Positions 49,964 to 60,016 of a DNA stretch of 64,000 nt are shown piece by piece. Origin of the DNA: an uncultured Prevotella sp. Lineage in GTDB: Bacteria; Bacteroidota; Bacteroidia; Bacteroidales; Bacteroidaceae. Below the pieces are notes generated by a model, which saw only the letters and a list, made by a program, of their open reading frames with translations, had not been told where the DNA came from and did no database searches. Numbering within the stretch: position 1 is the stretch's first letter; each line of letters opens with the position of its first letter. The translations under genes were made by a program, and so were the position numbers. The stretch spans positions 21,994-85,993 of the forward strand of contig CAMHAM010000010.1 in the NCBI GenBank assembly GCA_946183415.1, read 5' to 3'.

Positions 49964-52177
49964 ATGGCAGAGATCAAACAAACGGAACGCGCGGCCAGAG
50001 TGCTGAAAGACACGATGGACTGCTGCAAAGACTACAGACATGAGTTCGTGATGCCAGAACACCTGTTACTGGTATTGGCAGACGAGTTCAGTTTTTACAA
50101 AATCCTCAACATCTTTTATCCAATCGAAAGGTTTGTGGAACGACTGGAAGAGAAGTTGGATAATATAGAGACTATACCTGAGGGAACAGATTACGAACCT
50201 GAAGCCTCGATACAGATGGAGCAGGTGATTGAGATGGCCTGTGGACAGGTCATCAACAGCAGTGCTACAGCACTGGACCTGCCACACCTCGTGATGGGTA
50301 TCTTACAGTTGAAAGAGTCATGGGCATGTTATCTGCTGAAAGACGCATTAGGCGACAAGGAGAGCAATTTCATGAGTGAACTGATCAGTGCCTATGAGTT
50401 TGACGACCATCTTGCAGAGGAAACAGGCGAACACCAGCACGAAGCAGCCTGGCGACGACTGGTAACCTGCATGAATGAGCTTTACAAAAGCCATAATCCA
50501 CTGATAGGTCGTGAGCAGGAACTGGAGCGCACGATCCAGGTACTATGCCGTCGCGACAAGAATAATCCGCTGCATGTAGGTGAACCTGGTGTGGGCAAGA
50601 CAGCCCTCATCTGGGGACTGGCAAGGATGATTGAAGAAGGACGCGTGCCCAAACGCCTGAAGGGCAGTCGCATCTACCAACTTGATATCGGGACACTGTT
50701 GGCGGGTACACAATATCGCGGTGACTTCGAGAACCGAATCAAGCAGATCATGGACGGCATACAGGAAGAGAGCGACAAGAATATCGTCTACATCGACGAG
50801 ATACACACGCTGGTGGGCGCTGGTGCTACCGGTGAGGGATCAATGGACGCGTCGAACATGTTGAAGCCGTATCTGGAGACAGGTTCCATCCGCTTTATCG
50901 GCTCTACAACCTACGAAGAATACAACCGCCACTTTTCGCGGTCAAAAGGATTGGTGCGCAGATTCCAACAGATAGATATTCCAGAACCGACACCAGATGA
51001 GACGAAACACATCCTGAGGCAGTTGCGCGAACAATACGAGCAGTATCACGGCGTGACTTACGACGAGGCTGCACTCGACTATGCTGTGGACGCAAGCTAT
51101 AAGTTCGTGAACGACCGATTCCTGCCCGACAAGGCTATCGACCTGATTGACGAAGCAGGCGCCAGCGAGGAAGTAAGAGGGGAAAATGCTCATGGAAGAG
51201 TAACGAAGGCAGAGATATCAGATGTGCTGGCCAAGACCTGTAAGGTGGATGCTATGGCCATGAACGAGGAAGACGACAATTCACAACTGGAGACACTGGC
51301 TCCACGGTTATTGTCGAAAATCTACGGTCAAGACGAAGCCATCAGACAAGTCGTGGAATCAGTTCAGTTGTCCAAAGCTGGTTTGACCGATGATAACAAG
51401 CCATTGGCCTCTCTGTTGTTTGTAGGACCTACAGGTGTAGGAAAAACGGAGGTGGCACGCGTGCTGGCTAAAGAGCTGGGGATTACCCTGCTACGCTTCG
51501 ACATGAGTGAATACACAGAGAAGCACACTGTAGCCAAACTGATAGGATCGCCAGCAGGTTATGTGGGTTATGAGGACGGTGGTCTGCTGACAGATGCCAT
51601 CCGCAAGACGCCTAACTGCGTGCTGCTGCTCGACGAGATTGAGAAGGCGCATCAGGATATCTACAATATTCTGCTACAGGTGATGGATTATGCCAAGCTG
51701 ACAGATAACAAGGGACGCAAGGCAGACTTCCGTAACGTGATACTCATCATGACCTCGAATGCAGGTGCACAGTATGCAGGGCAAGCAAACATAGGCTTTA
51801 CTGGTAAGGTATCGCGAGGCGAGGCGATGTTGAAGCAGGTGAAGAAAACCTTCAAGCCCGAATTTATCAATCGACTGACGGGAACAGTGGTATTCAATGA
51901 TATGGATCGGGAGATGGCCACACTGATTCTGAAGAAGAAGCTGGGTGAATTGCAAGAGAAACTGGCAACAAAGCAGGTAACGATGACGCTGAGCGACGAG
52001 ACGTTCGAACTATTACTCAAAGAAGGGTTCACGCATGAATATGGTGCCCGTGAGATGGATCGTGTGATTGCCCAGCGACTGAAGCCCCTGCTCATGAAAG
52101 AAATACTTTTCGGCAGTCTGAAACATGGCGGCAACATTGAGGTTGTAACAAAAGATGGCAGTTTATCAATTAGATAA
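49964..52177 (+). CDS. clpA: ATP-dependent Clp protease ATP-binding subunit ClpA
   Basis: The ATG at 49964, just after the clpS stop, starts MAEIKQTER; an upstream in-frame ATG inside clpS is rejected. The product is 737 residues with an N-domain and two AAA+ modules. Walker A motifs are GEPGVGKTALI and GPTGVGKTEV; Walker B sites are VYIDEIHTLV and LLLDEIEKAH. The C-terminal domain has the FTHEYGAREMDRVI block. The protein lacks the long middle coiled coil of ClpB, which supports ClpA. It unfolds substrates and feeds ClpP (not in the window), with ClpS as adaptor. The gene overlaps aat by 23 bases. Confidence 0.95.
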   Translation: MAEIKQTERAARVLKDTMDCCKDYRHEFVMPEHLLLVLADEFSFYKILNIFYPIERFVERLEEKLDNIETIPEGTDYEPEASIQMEQVIEMACGQVINSSATALDLPHLVMGILQLKESWACYLLKDALGDKESNFMSELISAYEFDDHLAEETGEHQHEAAWRRLVTCMNELYKSHNPLIGREQELERTIQVLCRRDKNNPLHVGEPGVGKTALIWGLARMIEEGRVPKRLKGSRIYQLDIGTLLAGTQYRGDFENRIKQIMDGIQEESDKNIVYIDEIHTLVGAGATGEGSMDASNMLKPYLETGSIRFIGSTTYEEYNRHFSRSKGLVRRFQQIDIPEPTPDETKHILRQLREQYEQYHGVTYDEAALDYAVDASYKFVNDRFLPDKAIDLIDEAGASEEVRGENAHGRVTKAEISDVLAKTCKVDAMAMNEEDDNSQLETLAPRLLSKIYGQDEAIRQVVESVQLSKAGLTDDNKPLASLLFVGPTGVGKTEVARVLAKELGITLLRFDMSEYTEKHTVAKLIGSPAGYVGYEDGGLLTDAIRKTPNCVLLLDEIEKAHQDIYNILLQVMDYAKLTDNKGRKADFRNVILIMTSNAGAQYAGQANIGFTGKVSRGEAMLKQVKKTFKPEFINRLTGTVVFNDMDREMATLILKKKLGELQEKLATKQVTMTLSDETFELLLKEGFTHEYGAREMDRVIAQRLKPLLMKEILFGSLKHGGNIEVVTKDGSLSIR

Positions 52178-52808
52178 AGACCTATGGTTTCCTGACCCAC
52201 ATCTGGGCGAAGACGACGGGTTGGTAGCAGTGGGCGGTGACCTCAGTGTAGACCGTCTGCTATTGGCTTATTCCAACGGGTTCTTCCCTTGGTTCTCGTA
52301 TCGTAACAATCAGGAGCCTCTGTGGTTTTGTCCGCTGCAACGCTTCGTCATCTTCCCCAGTGAGATTCATGTGAGTCACTCCATGCAGCAACTGATCAAC
52401 AAAGGCCAGCTAAAGCCCACCATCAACAAGGATTTCGAGGGTGTCATCCAAGGTTGTGCCACAGCGCAGAACCGTAACAAAGAAGAAGGAGCCTGGCTGG
52501 GGCCTAACATGATCGAAGCCTACACTGAGTTGCATCGACAAGGTTTTGCGGCAAGTGTAGAGATTTGGGATGAAGACCGTCTGGTGGGAGGGCTCTATGG
52601 GGTAAACCTCGGAAACGCCTTCTTTGGCGAAAGCATGTTTTCGCTCGTACCTAATGCCTCGAAGCTGGCACTCATCCATCTGGCCCGTATGTTCGAGATC
52701 TTGGGCGGCAAACTCATCGACTGTCAGTTTGAGACACCTCATCTCCGTTCGATGGGCGGAAGATTCATCCCCTACGAAGAATATATCAGCATCATTTCCA
52801 GTGTATAG
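52155..52808 (+). CDS. aat: Leucyl/phenylalanyl-tRNA--protein transferase
   Basis: The 217-residue protein begins MAVYQLDKDLWFPDPHLGED, followed by GLVAVGGDLSVDRLLLAYSN, FPWFSYRN, EPLWFCPLQRFVIF, GAWLGPNMIEAY and GGLYGVNLGNAFFGESMF, the conserved Aat blocks. It adds Leu or Phe from tRNA to proteins starting with Lys or Arg, making an N-degron read by ClpS-ClpAP. It overlaps clpA and ends in a bidirectional terminator. Confidence 0.96.
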   Translation: MAVYQLDKDLWFPDPHLGEDDGLVAVGGDLSVDRLLLAYSNGFFPWFSYRNNQEPLWFCPLQRFVIFPSEIHVSHSMQQLINKGQLKPTINKDFEGVIQGCATAQNRNKEEGAWLGPNMIEAYTELHRQGFAASVEIWDEDRLVGGLYGVNLGNAFFGESMFSLVPNASKLALIHLARMFEILGGKLIDCQFETPHLRSMGGRFIPYEEYISIISSV

Positions 52809-52809
52809 T

Positions 52810-52840
52810 ATAAAGGCTCGCAGTCATTGCGAGCCTTTAT
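52810..52840. terminator. Bidirectional terminator between aat and the lactate permease
   Basis: ATAAAGGCTCGCA / TGCGAGCCTTTAT, a 13-bp perfect stem with a 5-nt loop. Its A/T ends can act as short T-runs for both convergent genes. Confidence 0.75.
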
Positions 52841-52862
52841 ATGATGCAAACTTCTTGCGTGG

Positions 52863-54467
52863 TCAAATCACGTGGAGACCGAGGAATACCATCAGGCCGT
52901 TCATCAGGATCCAGAAGATTGCAAACGGCATCGTCTTACGCATGATATCACCATCCTGTCCCTCCATGTCGCAGGCTGCAGTAGCAATCGCTATACTCTG
53001 CGGTGAAAGCAGCTTACCACCCTCAGAACCAGCGCAGTTGGCAGCAGCGAGCCAGTTGGTCTCACTACCACTGACACCGAAGAAGGTTCCCTGATTGACC
53101 AGTCCAAGGTCGCTAGCAGCAGTAGCCTGGAGTTTTCCGAAGAGGATATTGGCATTCGTAGCACTACCCGTTACGAAGGTACCAATAGAACCAATCAGCG
53201 GTGCGAAGAATGGGAAAGCAGCACCTGTGAGCAGCACAAGTCCCTTAGCGATATCGTTGGTCATACCTGTATTGTTCATCAGCATAGCCATCGCAACGAG
53301 ACAGCAGATGGTGACCACCGTCTTTTGCAGATTGATGGTGGTCTTGGCCAACAACTTCATCAGACGACCGAAACTCATTCCCTGAATCAGGCCACCGATG
53401 ACGGCACCGAGGAAGATCATCAGACCAGCATTCGACAACCAGCCAAACTTAAACGTGTTGCCAATGACGGGTAATTCAAACTTGGTGACGAGTGTCTGAT
53501 TGAGCAGTTCGTTGATAGGAGGCACAATCTTACTGCTGATGAGAATGAAGAAGATAATCAGTCCATAGACACTCCAAGCCTTGAGGGTCTTCACAGTGCC
53601 AAACTTCTTCTTCTCGACAATCACCTCGTCAGCAGGATTCTCGTCCTTGATGAAGAGCTTGTTATAAATGAGCATCGCGATAATGGCTGCCACTGAGCCA
53701 AGGATGGCAGGCGTCTCAGGACCGATCCAGTGAGCACAGCAGAACTGGACGACGATAGAGAACGAACCCACGAAGAGGGCGATGGAGAGATTTTTCAGAA
53801 TCTTCGTTCGGTCAGTCATCATCAGGATAAGGAACGGGGTGATGAAGAACATCAGAGAGAGCTGCAAGATGATGAAGGTGGCCACCTCGCAAAGTTCCTC
53901 GGGCGTAGCCACGCCACTGGCTGCTACCTGATTGGCAAGTGTCGTAGCAGGCAGACCTACTGCGCCAAAACCTACGGCCACAGTATTGGCTACCAGACAG
54001 ATAACAGCAGAGAACATCGGCTTGAATCCGAGTCCGATCAGGATAGCAGCAGGGATAGCCACAGCCGTTCCGAAACCAGCCATACCCTCGAGCACACCAC
54101 CAAGGCCCCACGTCAGCAGCAACACGAGTAGACCCTTATCTGAAGTCATCTGGATAAACTGAGTCTTAATGGTCTCTATCTCCTTCGTCTCGCAAAGGAT
54201 GTTATAGCTGAAGATGGCGCAGATAATAATCAGGATGATGGGGAAGCAGGCTTTCAGAAAGCCCTCAATCACCGACCATAGGGTGATGCCAAAGATGGAG
54301 GCACCTGCATACTTTGCGGGCACAATGCCCATGGCAGGCACAGCAAACAGGGCAAGAAGAATTGTTACAACAAGAGTGACTACCGCACTCTTGTAACCTG
54401 ATACTTTAAAGCCCATCATCAAAACAATGAGCAAGAGAATTGGGATTACGGAAATAAGAGCAGTCAT
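52863..54467 (-). CDS. L-lactate permease (LctP family)
   Basis: The 534-residue protein has about 13-14 membrane helices. SVIEGFLKACFPIILIIICA, VLEGMAGFGTAVAIPAAILI, NTVAVGFGAVGLPATTLAN and the C-terminal NANILFGKLQATAASDLGL with GVSGSETNWLAAANCAG are typical of the LldP/LctP family. It would import lactate (perhaps also glycolate) with protons. It is divergent from a lactate-type dehydrogenase with only 171 bp between start codons, so uptake and oxidation are linked. A -7 box reading TATATTTG lies at 54494-54501 on the minus strand. Confidence 0.93.
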   Translation of the reverse strand: MTALISVIPILLLIVLMMGFKVSGYKSAVVTLVVTILLALFAVPAMGIVPAKYAGASIFGITLWSVIEGFLKACFPIILIIICAIFSYNILCETKEIETIKTQFIQMTSDKGLLVLLLTWGLGGVLEGMAGFGTAVAIPAAILIGLGFKPMFSAVICLVANTVAVGFGAVGLPATTLANQVAASGVATPEELCEVATFIILQLSLMFFITPFLILMMTDRTKILKNLSIALFVGSFSIVVQFCCAHWIGPETPAILGSVAAIIAMLIYNKLFIKDENPADEVIVEKKKFGTVKTLKAWSVYGLIIFFILISSKIVPPINELLNQTLVTKFELPVIGNTFKFGWLSNAGLMIFLGAVIGGLIQGMSFGRLMKLLAKTTINLQKTVVTICCLVAMAMLMNNTGMTNDIAKGLVLLTGAAFPFFAPLIGSIGTFVTGSATNANILFGKLQATAASDLGLVNQGTFFGVSGSETNWLAAANCAGSEGGKLLSPQSIAIATAACDMEGQDGDIMRKTMPFAIFWILMNGLMVFLGLHVI

Positions 54468-54493
54468 AGGTTTGAATATTTATATATTTTTGG

Positions 54494-54605
54494 CAAATAT
54501 ACGAAAATTCCATGAGATAAAGACAATAATTCTGTGAAAAAATCAAAAATGGCAGAAAACTAATCACGGCACACTCACTTTTTTCACTTCTTTTTCGTAT
54601 CTTTG
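54494..54605. promoter_or_regulatory. Divergent promoters of the lactate locus
   Basis: TATATTTG on the minus strand (54494-54501) for the permease and TATCTTTG on the plus strand (54598-54605) for the dehydrogenase both match TAnnTTTG. No regulator gene is adjacent. Confidence 0.45.
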
Positions 54606-54638
54606 CCCCAAAGTATAACGTAAAAACCAAAAAGTGCT

Positions 54639-57600
54639 ATGATGAATCAATTTCTTGCCGACCTAAGGCAGCTGATGCCGTCAGACCGTATTTATACCGA
54701 CGAGCTTCGTACCCTCGGATGGGGAACAGATGCCAGTTTCTATCGCCAGATTCCCAAAGTGGTGCTTCGCAGCGATGGCGAAGCCGAAATTTCAAAGATT
54801 GTTGGGCTCTGCCGGAAATACAAGTTGCCTTTTACCTTCCGTGCAGCTGGTACCTCTCTCTCCGGTCAGAGTTGCACAGACAGTGTGCTGATTGTTGCTG
54901 GCAAGCACTGGGAGAAATACGAAATCGGTGATCATCAGGACACAATTAAGTTACAGCCAGGAATCGTAGGTGCCAGAGTCAATGAGATACTGAAGCCCTA
55001 TGGTCGCGTTTTTCCTCCTGACCCAGCCTCTATAGGAAGCGCGATGGTGGGCGGCATCGTCATCAACAATGCCTCGGGTATGAACTGCGGTGTGCATGCC
55101 AACAGCGACCGCATGATGGTGTCGGCACGTATCATTCTGACTGATGGTACCGTGCTCGATACGGGTTCGGAGGAGAGCAAAGAGGCCTTCCGCAAGAGCC
55201 ATCCTGAATTCCTGAGAAAAATTGAGGCCCTGCGCGACAAAGTGAGAGCCGACGAAGAACTGGCCTCGCGCATACGCACTAAATATAGTATTAAGAACGT
55301 GACGGGTCTGAACCTGCGTCCTCTGGTGGCCTACGACGACCCCTTCGACATCATCGCCCACTCGATGGTGGGCAGTGAGGGTACACTCGCCTTCCTCTCG
55401 GAAGTGACGATGAAGACACTCTACGACTACAAGTACAAGGCCTCAGCGATGGTTTACTTCCTGACGATGAAGGAGAGCTGTGAGGCGGTAGTAGCGATGA
55501 AGAAGCTGAAGGCAGGCGATGAGGACCTGAAGATGAGTGCAGAGAACCTAGCGGTGAAGAGCGCTGAGATGCTCGACTACATGTCGCTCAACTCTGTGGA
55601 CGATCCCGTGTTCCTGCAATATAAGAAAGATGTAGATGCTGGCAAGATCGAAGGTGTAGAGCCAGGCGACTACCACAACCTGACAGCGATTCTCACGGAG
55701 ACCAAGGGCGTCACCCACGAACAACTTCTCGAGAAGATCGAAAAGATCAAGGCGTGTCTGGGGCAGTTCAAGCTCTATATCCCAGCAGAGTTTACGGAGG
55801 ATCCTGCTGTCTACGGCAAGTACTGGGCCATCCGAAGCGGAATCTTCCCCAGTGTGGGTGGAACGCGTCCCATCGGTACCTCGTGTCTCATTGAGGATGT
55901 GGCATTCCCCATCGAGAGTCTGCCAGAGGCTACCGTGAAACTGCAGAAACTGATAGCCGATCATGGCTACAACGATGCTTGTATCTACGGTCACGCCTTT
56001 GAGGGCAACTACCACTTCATTCTGAACCAGAGCTTTGCCGACGAGCATGAGGTGGCACGCTATGCAGAAATGATGCGCGATGTGGCCAAGCTGGTGGTTG
56101 AGGGCTACGATGGTTCGTTGAAGGCCGAGCACGGTACAGGGCGCAACATGGCACCATTCGTGAAGTACGAGTGGGGCGAGAAGGCTTATGAGACAATGAA
56201 GGAACTGAAGGCCATCTTCGATCCTGAAGGACTGCTGAATCAGGGCGTCATCTTCAACGATGATCCAGACTGCTTCATCAAGTGTCTGAAGCCACTGCCC
56301 GTGCTAGACTACGACTTTGCAAGTGTGCCTGATGGCGGACACTATCTGATGGACCCCAAACTCTCGACAGCCAAGGAAACCATCGAACAGGTAAAGCGGG
56401 CCAACAAGTGCATCGAGTGTGGATTCTGCGAGGTGAACTGTATGTCGTGCGGACTGACCCTCTCTTCAAGGATGCGTATTGCCGTTCAGCGCGAAATCCG
56501 CGAGCTGGAGGTTACCGGGCGCGATCCTCAGCGGGCAGCTACACTGCGAAAGCAATATAAGTACTACGGTGATCAGACGTGCGCGACAGATGGTCTTTGC
56601 TCAACCTCGTGTCCGATGAAAATCAACACGGGCGAACTGACTCACCTCATACGTCAGCTCGATATGAACAAATCGAAACTAGGCTACCAGGTCGGAGAGT
56701 TTGCCGCCAACCACATGGCAGGCATCAAGTCAGGTCTGCGCGTAGTACTCGATGTGGCACATCTGGCTCACGTCACCCTCGGTCCCACGCTGATGACCAA
56801 CGTCTGCAGGACGATGAACAAGATGGGTATGCCGCTCTGGACAACAGCGATGCCTAAGAAAAAGAGACAGCCCAAGAAATCAGACCTCACACAGTTTATC
56901 ATCGAGAAGTCGATTCCTCATAAGGAGGAAGAACATTCTGACCTGAAGGTAGTCTATTTCCCCAGCTGTATCAATCAGACAATGGGACTCTCAAAAGAGG
57001 CTCCTGTGAAACATGCCCTCGTCGACGAGGTGATCCAGTTGATGGCAAAGGCCGGCTACGAAGTCATCTTCCCCGAAGGTATGGAGCGGATGTGCTGCGG
57101 ACAGATATGGGAATCGAAGGGGATGCTCGACATTGCCGACCGCAAGAGTGCCGAACTTGAGAAAGCCCTCTGGGAAGCATCCGAGAATGGCAAGTATCCG
57201 GTGCTCTGCGCCCAGAGCCCTTGCCTGCATCGCATGCGCAAAGTGATGAAGAAGATGAAACTCTACGAGCCTGCTGAGTTTATCATGACCTACCTCGTGG
57301 ATCGTCTCGATTTCCATCCGACAGACAAGCGCATCGCCCTGCACCTGACCTGCTCTACGCGCCAGATGGGTGTCGATAAGGATATGATTGCCCTGGCGAA
57401 GATGTGCTCCAACAATGTCTATCTGCCCGAAGGCGTGGGCTGCTGCGGATTTGCTGGCGATCGCGGATTCACCTTCCCAGAACTGAACAAGTATGGATTA
57501 AGAAAACTCCGCCCACAGATTGAGAAGAACAAGATCGAGGTGGGCTACTCGAACAGTCGTACCTGCGAGATTGGTCTGGAGGCCAACACGGGCATCCCCT

Positions 57601-57653
57601 ATATGAGTATCATCTATCTGGTAAACATCTGTACCACCCCTAAAAAAGAATAA
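54639..57653 (+). CDS. FAD- and Fe-S-dependent oxidoreductase, probable D-lactate dehydrogenase
   Basis: The 1004-residue protein lacks a signal peptide. Residues about 35-260 are an FAD-binding PCMH domain (TFRAAGTSLSGQSCTDSVLI, GSAMVGGIVINNASGMNCGV), about 280-530 the FAD-oxidase C domain (CIYGHAFEGNYHF, KAEHGTGRNMAPFV). A 4Fe-4S region follows (CIECGFCEVNCMSCG, CATDGLCSTSCP), and two CCG motifs near the end (RMCCGQIWESKGM, GVGCCGFAGDRGF). This order is that of membrane-associated D-lactate dehydrogenases and YdiJ-type 2-hydroxyglutarate dehydrogenases, about 1000 residues. The divergent lactate permease favours lactate. GH2 begins 29 bp downstream and might be co-transcribed. Confidence 0.85.
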   Translation: MMNQFLADLRQLMPSDRIYTDELRTLGWGTDASFYRQIPKVVLRSDGEAEISKIVGLCRKYKLPFTFRAAGTSLSGQSCTDSVLIVAGKHWEKYEIGDHQDTIKLQPGIVGARVNEILKPYGRVFPPDPASIGSAMVGGIVINNASGMNCGVHANSDRMMVSARIILTDGTVLDTGSEESKEAFRKSHPEFLRKIEALRDKVRADEELASRIRTKYSIKNVTGLNLRPLVAYDDPFDIIAHSMVGSEGTLAFLSEVTMKTLYDYKYKASAMVYFLTMKESCEAVVAMKKLKAGDEDLKMSAENLAVKSAEMLDYMSLNSVDDPVFLQYKKDVDAGKIEGVEPGDYHNLTAILTETKGVTHEQLLEKIEKIKACLGQFKLYIPAEFTEDPAVYGKYWAIRSGIFPSVGGTRPIGTSCLIEDVAFPIESLPEATVKLQKLIADHGYNDACIYGHAFEGNYHFILNQSFADEHEVARYAEMMRDVAKLVVEGYDGSLKAEHGTGRNMAPFVKYEWGEKAYETMKELKAIFDPEGLLNQGVIFNDDPDCFIKCLKPLPVLDYDFASVPDGGHYLMDPKLSTAKETIEQVKRANKCIECGFCEVNCMSCGLTLSSRMRIAVQREIRELEVTGRDPQRAATLRKQYKYYGDQTCATDGLCSTSCPMKINTGELTHLIRQLDMNKSKLGYQVGEFAANHMAGIKSGLRVVLDVAHLAHVTLGPTLMTNVCRTMNKMGMPLWTTAMPKKKRQPKKSDLTQFIIEKSIPHKEEEHSDLKVVYFPSCINQTMGLSKEAPVKHALVDEVIQLMAKAGYEVIFPEGMERMCCGQIWESKGMLDIADRKSAELEKALWEASENGKYPVLCAQSPCLHRMRKVMKKMKLYEPAEFIMTYLVDRLDFHPTDKRIALHLTCSTRQMGVDKDMIALAKMCSNNVYLPEGVGCCGFAGDRGFTFPELNKYGLRKLRPQIEKNKIEVGYSNSRTCEIGLEANTGIPYMSIIYLVNICTTPKKE

Positions 57654-57682
57654 GACATAACATACCAACAACCATAAAGAAA

Positions 57683-59986
57683 ATGAAAAAAATAATTCTA
57701 TTCTCCATCAGCCTGATGGTGACATTAGGACTGACGGCCAAAGAGAACAAGACCTGTCAATTAATGGATTTCGGTTGGCAGTTCTCTCAAAACGGAAAGT
57801 GTATAACCGTGGATCTGCCACACGATTGGGACATCTATAAAGGCCCTAACCCAGACAAAGGAGCCACTGGTACTGGAGGCGGGTGGTTTGATGGTGGCAA
57901 AGGTGAATACAAGAAGATGTTCGCCACCCCCAGCGCAGAACTGGTAAAGCTCCACTTCGAAGGCGTTTACCAGCATGCCGAAGTCTTCATCAATGGTCAG
58001 AAGGCAGGACAGCATGCATACGGCTACACACCGTTCACGGTAGATGTCACACCGTATTTATATGAAGACAAGCGACTGAACGAAGTGGTAGTGAAGGTCG
58101 ACAATTCACAACAGCCCAACTGTCGCTGGTATAGTGGCTCAGGCATCTACCGCCACGTGTGGATGCTGACGATGCCGAAGGTACACATCGCTGAGAATGG
58201 CGTCTTCGTAACAACCACAGAAGTCTCAGCAGAAAAGGCTAAGGTGAAGGTGGAAGTGGAAGTAGTGAATGAGTCGGATGAAGCTTGTCAGACAAAAGTG
58301 GCTGTCAAAGGTTGCTCTGAACAGACTGTTAGTCTGAAAGCTGGCGAGAGACAGAAGGTAACTTTTGAATACGCCATCGACAAGCCACTACTCTGGTCGC
58401 CAGAGACGCCTCACCTCTATACTGCCGAGGTGACGCTAAATGGCGAGAAGTCGGAGACAGTCAACTTCGGTGTGCGCTCATTCTCATTCGATGCAGAGAA
58501 CGGCTTTATGCTCAACGGCAAGAAAGTGCTAATCAACGGAGCCTGCGTACACCACGACGATGGTATTCTCGGAGCAATGGCATTTGATGCTGCCGAAATT
58601 CGAAAGGTAAGACAGATGAAGGAGGCTGGGTTCAACCTCATCAGGACCTCGCACAATCCTACTACCCGTGCCTTCCTCGACGCCTGCGATTCGATAGGTA
58701 TGCTTGTCATCGACGAGGCCTTCGACGGCTGGCGTACACAGAAGAATCCATTCGACTACTCGACCGTCATCGATTCATGCTACCGCGAAGATATACATGC
58801 CCTCGTGGGGCGCGACAGAAATCACCCAAGTGTCATCTCATGGAGTATCGGCAACGAGGTGATGGAGCGCAAGGACATCCGAGTGGTCTACACTGCGCGA
58901 CTTCTGAAGGCTGCTATCCTCGAAAAAGACACCACACGCCCTGTTACCGAAGCCCTCTGTTCATGGGACAGCGACTGGGAAATCTATGACCCCCACGCAG
59001 AAGTACTCGACGTTGTTGGCTATAACTATATGATCTTCAAACATGCCTCCGACCACCAGCGCGATCCGAAGCGCATCATGTGGCAGACGGAGAGTTTCCC
59101 GCGCGACGCCTTCAGGAACTGGGCCATTACAAACGATTTCAACTACGTAGTGGGCGATATCGTCTGGACAGGCCTCGACTACCTCGGCGAATCAGCCATT
59201 GGGCGCTATTACTATCAAGGAGAGCGTGAAGGTGAGCATTATGTAGAGGGCGGTATGCCTGAATGGCATGGGGCCTACTGCGGTGATGTCGACATTACAG
59301 GCTGGCGCAAGCCCATCAGTCACTATCGAGAGACACTGTGGAGCGACAAAGCAAGCCTATATATGGCCGTCAAGGAGCCCGACGGCTATTTCGGCACGAT
59401 ACGTCAGACCGCATGGAGCGTATGGCCCACATGGGAGTCATGGTCCTGGAAAGGATGGGAAGGCAAGCCTGTAGAGGTGGAAGTCTATACCAAGCAGCCC
59501 GAGGTTAAGCTCTATCTGAACGACCAACTGATAGAGACTAAAAATGTGAATCGCGACACGCAGTTCAAGGCCGTATTCACCATCAACTATCAACCTGGCA
59601 CGTTACGTGCCGAAGCAGGTGAAGAGCGTGTTGAGCTCAGTACAGCAGGCGAACCTGCAAAACTGCGCCTGACGGCAGACCGTCGTTCTATCAAAGCCAA
59701 TGGACAGGATTTGGCCTTCGTCACCATCGAGGTTGTCGACCAAGAAGGTCGCGTTTGCCCTGAAGCTGCCATTCCTTGCGAGGTCAGTGTCAACGGCAGT
59801 GGTAAACTGCTGGCTGCTGCCAGTGCAGATCTGAAGGACACTGAGCCCTACACTTCGCCACGTGTGAAGACTTGGAAAGGACGAGCCCTGATTGCCGTAC
59901 GCAGCGCGCAGAAGACCGGGCGTGTAAATCTCAGCGTCGAGAGCAGTCTGCCAACCGCCAAACTCAGCATTGTCACTACAAAGTAA
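57683..59986 (+). CDS. GH2 glycosidase, beta-galactosidase-like
   Basis: The 767-residue protein has a signal peptide (MKKIILFSISLMVTLGLTAK). Sugar-binding sandwich: TVDLPHDWDIYKGP, LHFEGVYQHAEVFINGQ; the immunoglobulin-like domain spans about 170-265. The TIM barrel has VLINGACVHHDDG, NLIRTSHNPTT, SVISWSIGNEV with acid/base Glu392, and IMWQTESFPRD with nucleophile Glu470. A C-terminal Ig-like domain follows (about 660-760). It would release beta-galactose or a related sugar in the periplasm. It follows the lactate dehydrogenase gene by 29 bp, while a lipoprotein gene follows 30 bp later. GH2 also covers glucuronidases and mannosidases, so the substrate is tentative. Confidence 0.92.
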   Translation: MKKIILFSISLMVTLGLTAKENKTCQLMDFGWQFSQNGKCITVDLPHDWDIYKGPNPDKGATGTGGGWFDGGKGEYKKMFATPSAELVKLHFEGVYQHAEVFINGQKAGQHAYGYTPFTVDVTPYLYEDKRLNEVVVKVDNSQQPNCRWYSGSGIYRHVWMLTMPKVHIAENGVFVTTTEVSAEKAKVKVEVEVVNESDEACQTKVAVKGCSEQTVSLKAGERQKVTFEYAIDKPLLWSPETPHLYTAEVTLNGEKSETVNFGVRSFSFDAENGFMLNGKKVLINGACVHHDDGILGAMAFDAAEIRKVRQMKEAGFNLIRTSHNPTTRAFLDACDSIGMLVIDEAFDGWRTQKNPFDYSTVIDSCYREDIHALVGRDRNHPSVISWSIGNEVMERKDIRVVYTARLLKAAILEKDTTRPVTEALCSWDSDWEIYDPHAEVLDVVGYNYMIFKHASDHQRDPKRIMWQTESFPRDAFRNWAITNDFNYVVGDIVWTGLDYLGESAIGRYYYQGEREGEHYVEGGMPEWHGAYCGDVDITGWRKPISHYRETLWSDKASLYMAVKEPDGYFGTIRQTAWSVWPTWESWSWKGWEGKPVEVEVYTKQPEVKLYLNDQLIETKNVNRDTQFKAVFTINYQPGTLRAEAGEERVELSTAGEPAKLRLTADRRSIKANGQDLAFVTIEVVDQEGRVCPEAAIPCEVSVNGSGKLLAAASADLKDTEPYTSPRVKTWKGRALIAVRSAQKTGRVNLSVESSLPTAKLSIVTTK

Positions 59987-60016
59987 GGCGCTGTCTGAAA
60001 AAGATGAAAAATAGAT

